From Phyllostachys edulis (lineage: Eukaryota; Streptophyta; Magnoliopsida; Poales; Poaceae): 64,000 nt of DNA. Below, piece by piece: positions 56,849 to 64,000 of the stretch. The stretch spans positions 69,343,686 to 69,407,685 of the forward strand of contig CM070553.1 in assembly GCA_036346405.1 (NCBI GenBank), written 5' to 3'. Position 1 is the stretch's first letter. Each line of letters opens with the position of its first letter. The notes under the pieces are model-generated. The model saw only the letters and a program-made list of their open reading frames with translations, did not search any database and was not told the origin of the DNA. A program made the position numbers and the translations under genes.

Positions 56849-58134
56849 CTAGTCGTCGAACCCACAGCACATCTCACAAAAGTGCATCCCTTGGGGATCC
56901 ACTTCTTCCTCTGCAACAATTACAGTTAAGCAAAGCAAATGAGTACAAAAATGTACTCGCAAGACTGACGTGTAAGGGTAATAGCCTATAATTAGCTACA
57001 TGCAAGCTTTATTTAAGTGGAGGAAGCTCTAGGCTTACTTTTAGCATAAAGCAAGTTTTCATTTGCAATAATGTAATAGATTGAAAGCAATTTGACAAAC
57101 GATTTTTAATTGTTGAAGTAACAATGATACAATAATAATAACAACAGTAAAAACAACCCGGAAGTGACTAACCCAATAGTCACCACAACAATAGTATGAA
57201 CATCCATTCATACCAACCCATCATGTTTTAATTAAATGTTGTAGTCTAGTTCTTGAGTGACCTTGCCAAGCATGTCCATAACCTAGGACGAGGCTATTCG
57301 AATAGTTTTATCCCTGCAGAGGTGTACCAATGTACCCACACGCCAGACCGCCTTTTCGCCAAGCTATTTAGCACACTTCCTTTGGTATGCCGGCACGGCT
57401 AAGTCCTACAAGGCATTTCCAATGAATGATGATAATTAAGAGTCGCGACAACCCGAAGGGTAGGAGACACCGGCCCAGCCTAAGCAACTGCGGGTGCTCT
57501 TCCCCTTATAAAAACAGTTTTAACCACCGCAACCCATAATTAACACCTCCCAAAGTACTTAGCCAAGAGGGTTCCCAATACCCTCGTGTGGTTATACATA
57601 AGATTGCTCGATTTAGTGGCCCAAGTAACTCGGTCCTTAGGGACTTAGGCACCATTCCATCACACCAACATCCATTGTGCCCAAATCAATAACATTTTGT
57701 TTTCATTTTTATTTCTTTACAAAGTAACAAAGCACAAGTGCTGGACATAATGGAATAATAGTTTTTGTGTGATCAAGATCATCGACTAAGTCGATGACCG
57801 CCCAATTCTACCGGTAGCTAAGCATTTCTAAGCATGATACCGAAAAGACCATAAAAGAGTATAATACAATCACCGGGCTCTAATTCACCAGAGAGATTAT
57901 TAACCTATGGTTTGTGGCAGGGGATAACAATTTAAGGGCAACCATGCAATAGGAATAGCTACCTCTAATCGATAAAATTACTTTGACACAAAAGCATGCA
58001 TACATACAAGTTAAAGAAAGTATTATACTTGAAATTAACGGGATTAGCATAAATATGATCAAACTGCTTGCCTTGCTGAAAATGCTCACTATGCTGCAGA
58101 GGATCACTCTCATTTTCAATATAATCGTCGGAAC
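56849..58134 (-). other. Candidate split small frame in LTR H (exons 2 and 3)
   Basis: Middle exon 58134-58072 (63 nt), after TCGATAG, begins GSDDYIENESDPL, ends EHFQQ, and is followed by the GCAAGC donor. Last exon 56910-56849 (62 nt), after TTGTTGCAG, begins EEEVDPQGMHF and ends CGFDD with TAG. Both are open and in the shared phase. Exon 1 would lie beyond 59268 and is not available. Confidence 0.42.
57274..57340 (-). other. Conserved palindromic LTR module (LTR H)
   Basis: GTCCATAACCTAGGAC, CTATTCGAATAG (57294-57305), CCCTGCAGAGG and TGTACCCACACG. Confidence 0.85.
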
Positions 58135-59915
58135 CTATCGAAAGAATCGAGAAGAACAAATAAGAACGAATAACACCGAGAATACTCAAAAATTCAAAGT
58201 CATCTAAAAATCATGAAATTTTCACAGAAGGAAGAGCATGTTTTTAGATGAATTTAGGTGAAAGAATTATTCTGTTTGGATTTAGTATGTGAGAGCTATA
58301 GTAGTTTGAAACTCAGATTTCAGAAAAAAAATCAAATTAATTCTCATCTGTTACTGTTCATCCGAATTATTTATTTAGTGAAATTTTGTAGGATAGTGGT
58401 GGATATAAGGATTGCAAAAATGGATAGAGGGTAAAGTTATATGAACAACCCAATTGCATTCATCCCATTTGGGGTTCAAATGAACTACTTACGAATTTTT
58501 AAAGTTAATTCAATTTCTAGTGTAAAAATAGTTCATTCCAGAAATTAATTTCAATTTCGAAACTTTCTGGGACCATAACATGATTCAAACATATTCCAAG
58601 TAAAAGTGCATTAATAAAGAAAACTAGCAAAATTGGTTTCATTCGTTTTGGAGTTAAACTGAATTAGTTATGCATTTCTGAAGTTAAGATTATGGCATAA
58701 GGTCAAATGTTGTTTTACTAACCACAATTCGATTCTGGACTCATGATTCATTTTTATTCTTATAGATTAAATGCTAAAAGATAACAATTATACTTTCTAA
58801 TTCATTTGCTAAAGTATAAGAGTTAGCTCGCTCTCTCTAGAATTGGTTTTCAAAATGATTGACTGCTAACTAAACTTCCTCTACAATTCATACTCCAAAT
58901 TTGTTAAAACACTTGAGTGATTAAAACAATAGCTCACAATCTTACTATCATAAGAAGGTTTGTTTTGCAAGAGGTTTCTACAGACACTTCCACTTCTCTC
59001 TACTCCCTTACAGTTCAAATTTAGATTTTTGATAACTCATTGAGTGATTCAATGGCATTCATCAGGTTTGTTAGCAAAAGAAGTTTGATTCTATAAGTGA
59101 TTTCAACTGACAACTCAAATCTTGACTTATGATAAATTTTACTCTTTTGGATTAAATTACCAAGAGCTAGTTACTAAGAAATTGTACTTACTAGTTAAGT
59201 GATTTAATCATGCTTCTACTAACCAACTTAATGGAATGAGCCCTACTGACACTTAACTATTAACAATCTGTAATAGCCCCAGTTTTAATAAACAGTAATA
59301 TGATGCTTTTCGTAGCATCACTGTTTATTTTGAAACCTGGATATGTTGTTACAATAAAAAATCTCCATTTTCTGGCCAAGATCTGATCCTAACCACCAAT
59401 TCCTTTTTGGACGACTGTCATTTTTTTTGGTTGCTACGGGTGTATGTGCTGCAGCTAACCTAAGGAGCTCACAGGGCAGCAGCGCACCTCCCTCTTTCTC
59501 TCTTCCTTCTCTCGCTGTGGGCAGTAGCCGACCAAAGCCGGAAAATGGGGGGAGATCACCCGGAGCTTGTGGATGAACCTCTGCCACCTGGCACCAAGCT
59601 GCCACCTCATCCCTCTCCAGAATTCTCTCCATTTGCCCTAGAGATTTAACTCTGTAGAAACCCTAGTTTTGAGCTCACAGCCGTTTTTGACCAAGAGAGC
59701 TTCTCCCTTCATCCATTTTCTTGTCCAGTGAAGCCTCTCTTACTCTCACCTCATGCTCATCTCTCTTGGTGCTTAATTCACTTAATAAGGTGAGTTTTGG
59801 GCATCATTTGCAGGTTGAGCTGAAACCTTGCTCTCTGTTGAACCGAACCAGCTGGAGCAACAACTTGGGATTTCTTGCTCCGGTGAGGTGTTCATCAATC
59901 TTTCGTGTCAAGATC

Positions 59916-62900
59916 ATGTCTTGTGATTCCAACAGCTTAAGTCCTCCACCATTTTCGTTTTGGTTAAACAGGAGGAGTGGCATTTTTGAATCTTCACTGT
60001 TTTCGGCCAAAAATTGCAAATCTTCTTCTCCAACCTTGGCTGGTAAGCCATGACCTTATTTCTTTCCATCTTAAGTTTCTTAGGAACCCCAATAGCTGAT
60101 CTGAATCACTCACTTTTGCATTTTATGCTCCAATCTTGTTATGACCGAATTGTTGCTTTTTATAATTTTTCGGTCTTTCATATCGTTTTCAAGATTTAGG
60201 GTTTCTCATGTTATCTTATCAACTTATTTAGGTTCTAACTAAACCCTAATAGCATAAGCACAGGTTATTTCTGTGGATTATGTTTCTAAATCGAATTAGG
60301 GTCAAAAACCTTTTACATCTTTTCTATTGGTTGAACCGACAAAAGCTATAGCTTGTTCTTTTACTGATAATTGGTCGATTAGGGTTAGCAAAGGTTGGTC
60401 TGGGGTAGTGTCTACTCTTTAGATCAGCTTTAACTCCAATTTAAAATCTTTGTTTAGTGTATTTCCAACTCAACCGAAATCTGCACTTTGTCTCTTTGCT
60501 GTTGTTAAAACTGACAAGAGACAGCACAGTCTTCCTTTCTTAATTCTTGGCACTTAGTGATTAATGCTACAGATAGGTTACTGTATTAGTTAAAAATACT
60601 CTAAGCTTAAGTAAAGTAGTTACTTGTGTATGTATAGATCAATAAGCAATTCTTTTATAAATCTGTCCAATCCTCAGTTTACAAAATCTGTAAACTATGG
60701 TCCAGATTGGAAACCTCATTTTTGATAATTAGTATTAGCTAAGGATTAAGGAATTGTAAACTTTTAGTTTTGTTTGTTTAACTACAAATTTAAACAAGAA
60801 TATCATCTGGTTCAAAGCATAATAAAACAGCAAATTTCAAATTTTGCAATCTGTCAATAGCAGCCGATTGTGCCCTGTCCATTTTCGGTTAAACTAACAG
60901 TGTATACAGTGACTTCATTAATTCTTATCAATTAATGTCAATAAATGATGAGTTCACTTCCTAACCTAGTTAGGAATACTCTAAACTTAGGCATAACACT
61001 TTTACTTGTGCACATTTAGAGCAGCAAATCTTTTTCTGAAATCTGCCCTGTTTTCGGTTTTTGCAAATCTGAAAACTGCAGTTTCAGTTTAAACCAAAAT
61101 TGAATCATTAGTGTTAAATGATGTTAGGTGGTAAGCTAGGCTTTGAATTCTACTCATCTAGCTGTAACTTAATCAAAAATACTCTTTTGTCATAGTATAA
61201 TTGCTCAGCCAACTAATCCTTTACAATCTGTCCAAATTTTGATTTTTGTAAAAACCTGTAAACTGCAGTCCAGTTTCAACTGAGAATTGAGGATTAGTGT
61301 TAATTGATGATAAGTGATGAGTTAAACTTTTAGTTTTACTAATTTAGCTGTAGCTTAATCAAAAATATCATTCTCTCATAGTCTAAGATAGCAGCAACTT
61401 TTCCTTTGAAAATCTGTCCAGTTTTTCAGTTTGCTAAAATCTGAAACTTTAGCTAACCGAATCTTAGTTCGGTCTTGCCGTTTTCTTGCTGACCATGTTG
61501 AAATCTGTCCATTTTCAGTTTCTCCAAAATCTGAAACTGTAGCACACTGAACCAACCTCTCAATTGTAAAAATCTGACCAGTAAGCTTGTAAGTTTTAAA
61601 CTAAGCATTTAGCTTTACTAATTCAGCTGTAACTTAAACATAAGAATGATATTCTTCCTCTCAATGTATGAAGCAGTCCATTTATCTTGTTGCCCTGTTT
61701 TCATTTGGTTCCAAATCTGAAATTGTAGTTCTAATTTAAACTCTAACTTGTGGCAAAATATGTTAGCAAAAACCGGCTGTATGCTATTGTCCTTATGCAA
61801 GCTAGATGTAGCTTAAGCAAAAGTATTTTGCTTATAATGTGCATAAATCGACAAATTCATTAGTAACTTGTCCTGTTTTCAGTTTTAGAAACCCAAAACT
61901 GCAATGCTACTAAACCCCAATCTTGCCAGTTAGTATCAATGGGTATTAAAAATGGGTTGTAATCCTTATTTGAGTTAGATGTAACTTAAGCATGTTGTTA
62001 AATATGCATTGAGCTATTGATCATGCACTCTTTTCTGCATTTTGCTCTCTGCCATTTTCTTGCTATTCATTGGATTTTTGGTGTTCTAGATTCTGGTTCT
62101 TCTGAAGTGGTTGAAACTATTACTGAGCAACAAGAACCTGAACAAGAGGTTTATTACTATCAAGGCAAGCATCCTCTCTGCACCATGTTGATCCCAATCT
62201 TTTGAACTGTAGATTTGCAAAACACAGTGATAATGTTGCATGCAATTTTCTAAAAAAAATATTTGTGATGTGTTCTTAGGTAGTTACAACCTGAACTTGT
62301 GGCTTACCTTAAATCTGATTATACACTCAACTTAAGGTAGTGTTTTGTATTACAGTATTTAGTTTAAAAATCTGCTTAGCCATGCAGTCCATAGAACGGT
62401 AGTGTTTGGCAAGCTTATCTTGTCAAACATGGGAACAACAAATGAATTTTATTTATTTTGATTCTTTGTTCAGTTTATTTAAATCAGAAATGAATTTAAA
62501 TTTTGTTTGATAAGCTGAATTTAAATCTGGACAAGTGGATGCTAGTGATGGTGCCTTAGTGCACGAGAATTGGGAAATGTGGTTGTCTTGTCTCGATTGA
62601 TTAAGGACTGAACATCGGCTGGATAATTCAAGCCCCAATGTACTTCCACACGCGGTGTATGGGCACTGTTTGGTTAAGTAAAGGGTTAATGCTATTGAGT
62701 TGGAAACAGGAGAGTAAGGACATGTGTATTGATTTCATATGGCATAGATGCTTAAGTCTTCGGGCCGTGTCGTATGCCATGTGAAGTTTATATCGATATC
62801 AGATGTTCTTAGAAGGGTGAGGGCGTATATGGGTTCCATCACATGTACGTACCTTCAGGGCCCCGACTGCGGTCTAATATGTGTGGCTAACACGAGTTTG

Positions 62901-63623
62901 CATTTAATTGATTGGGTCGGCATTCCCGACACAACATGTGGGCCCCGGTTGAGTAAATGCTATCAGTCGTTGTTTAAGCGGGATCAGTCTCACATGGGTT
63001 GTCCAACTCAATAGTGTCAACTTGTTGAAAAATACCAAATCTTAGTTTACGGCCGGCATACCAAAGGCAGTGTGCTACTATCCGGGGCTACGGGCTAACT
63101 AAGTCGTGTGGGTAAAGATGTACACCCCTGCAGGGTTTAAAACTATTCGAATAGCCGTGTCCACGGTTACGAACAACGCTTGAATTTGATTAGCGCTTTG
63201 TATAGATTTTGGAAATCAAATTTTGGGTTGGATATGGATTCGATTTAATGTTTAGTCATGCAATGTTTTGGTAAGTGATGTCAGCCACTTTGTTGATGAT
63301 ACTATTTATGATTATGACTCATTTAATTACTGTTTTAGTCCAAAATTGATTTATTAAACTGCTTTGTCAAAACATAGCAATTGTAGGTTAAGATGTATTG
63401 CTTTATGCAAAATTTAACCATTATAGCCTTCCTGTTGTAACCTTATGCATATATCAATTCTAATCCTTTGTATAGGTTCTATTAAACACTTTCTTTTATT
63501 TAGTTTGTGTAAGTCTTGCGGAGTACCTTCCGTACTCAGGTGCTATAATTTCTTGTTGCAGGTGCAGATAATTATTTGTTTAAGATGCCCGTTAGCGCCG
63601 ATCAGGGTGACGCTAACGTGTGA
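59916..63623 (+). CDS. Best candidate for an LTR-encoded spliced small protein (87 codons)
   Basis: Exon 1, 59916-60042: ATG, beginning MSCDSNSLSPPP, ending KNCKSSSPTLA, then GTAAGC. Exon 2, 62090-62164: 75 nt, after GTGTTCTAG, beginning DSGSSEVVE, ending EQEVYYYQ, then the GC donor GCAAGC. Exon 3, 63562-63623: after TTGTTGCAG, beginning GADNYLFKM, ending DQGDANV, TGA. Total 264 nt including stop, with both introns phase 1 (2047 and 1397 nt). The product would be small and soluble, Ser-rich at the front and acidic/Gln-rich in exon 2. No known domain. Exons 2 and 3 match G1 LTR copies closely and other LTR families in borders and phase. Splicing and translation are inferred; it could instead be a spliced non-coding leader. 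Confidence 0.45.
60240..61990 (+). repeat. Expanded degenerate repeats in intron 1 of the third LTR
   Basis: These are the same kind of 150-200 bp units as at 9730-10930 (TTTAGCTGTAACTTAATCAAA-like, CTGTCCATTTTCAG...AATCTGAAACTG), but more of them, accounting for the greater LTR length. Confidence 0.6.
63107..63174 (+). other. Conserved palindromic LTR module (third LTR)
   Basis: TGTGGGTAAAGATGTACA, CCCTGCAGGG, CTATTCGAATAG (63143-63154), CCGTGTCCACGG. Essentially unchanged from the G1 copies despite strong divergence of flanking LTR sequence. Confidence 0.85.
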
Positions 63624-64000
63624 AGCTATTTCTTTCCTCCACGCAATAGCCTGAGGGTGATGAGGCCATTGGTGGTTTTTGCTGTTTAATTTTGTTTCCG
63701 CTGTTAAACTTTGTGGTGACCAAAGTCACTTGATATTGTAATATCAAATCAAATTGTAACCTCCTGTTTAATTATGTAAGTATATGCCTTGTATGTGTAT
63801 GATGCAATGTTGTTTAAGAATATATGCGCAATAGTCACTGATCCTGGGAACTATTGCTAGACATATATTCGGGAACCTGAATGTTGGAATTATGACTTGA
63901 TAAAATTATACTGTTAGTATGGTTTTTAATTAAGGACCGAATAGTGCTTGATTAATGATTATGCTTTCAGTAAAATGTTAACTCGGCATAATTCCCAATA

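Larger units (their letters stand above)
56496..59268 (-). mobile_element. LTR H (partial), minus orientation, same family as E
   Basis: It starts TGTGAGACCCCAGGGTATTTA, the reverse complement of E's end. It carries a module and both exon-like segments. Its sense-strand 5' part is missing because the third G1-type LTR begins at 59269. Left flank AAACC (56491-56495) would be its target duplication. The partner is not in the window. Confidence 0.85.
59269..64000 (+). mobile_element. Third G1-type LTR, diverged, runs off the window
   Basis: It starts TGTAATAGCCCCAG and is collinear with the G1 LTR throughout. The window ends roughly 15-20 bases before the expected LTR end. It is longer because the repeated AT-rich region (60240-61990) has more units. 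Whether it is a solo LTR or the 5' LTR of another element cannot be seen. Confidence 0.9.

Overview
This window is plant nuclear DNA, most likely from a grass with a large genome. That is inferred from the Ty3/gypsy families with 3-5.5 kb LTRs, initiator-Met-type primer sites (TGGTATCAGAGC), GC-rich LTR leaders and a GC-rich non-autonomous LTR element. I see no host gene, tRNA, rRNA or CRISPR. Essentially the whole 64 kb is LTR retrotransposons inserted into one another.

Layout. 1-4386: minus-strand element Y (leader, primer site, 5' LTR) sitting in LTR Z (4387-8364). Z lies next to a remnant of element X (8365-8607). 8608 to about 47946: a plus-strand Ty3/gypsy element, G1, with a 4.3 kb 5' LTR, primer site, an extra reading frame before gag, gag, pol (protease, RT, RNase H, integrase, chromodomain-like tail), a polypurine tract and a 3' LTR. 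G1 is split twice. Its gag holds a five-level nest with perfect 5-bp target duplications: LTR A (ACCGC) > LTR B (CACAC) > LTR C (ATGAC) > complete non-autonomous element D (CTCCC). Its integrase holds a copia-like solo LTR (CTCAT), which itself holds a 5.55 kb minus-strand solo LTR (GTTGA). 47947-59268: LTR E, then a minus-strand gypsy remnant F (LTR plus 3' pol) cut by LTR H. 59269-64000: a third, more diverged G1-type LTR that runs off the window.

All pol/gag frames are broken by frameshifts and stops, so no autonomous element remains. Several stops look like C-to-T or G-to-A decay at Gln and Trp codons.

The most unusual signal is inside the LTRs. LTRs of clearly different families (Y, A, B, C, giant solo, G1 x2, third copy, E, H, decayed Z) share what looks like a small split gene. 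A short middle exon of 60-78 nt has a length divisible by three in nine of eleven copies. It is preceded by a T-rich AG acceptor and followed by a GC-type donor (G|GCAAG). After an intron comes a final exon that in most copies stays in phase and soon stops. The third G1-type LTR holds the most complete version: an ATG-initiated, three-exon, 87-codon frame (59916-63623). The second intron carries a conserved block of about 70 bp with consecutive palindromes (CCCTGCAGGG, CTATTCGAATAG, GTCC..GGAC) in ten LTRs. In LTR Y that place is taken by seven back-to-back hairpins (2672-2881). Whether this is a retrotransposon-encoded peptide, a splicing-dependent leader or an RNA structure cannot be decided from sequence alone.
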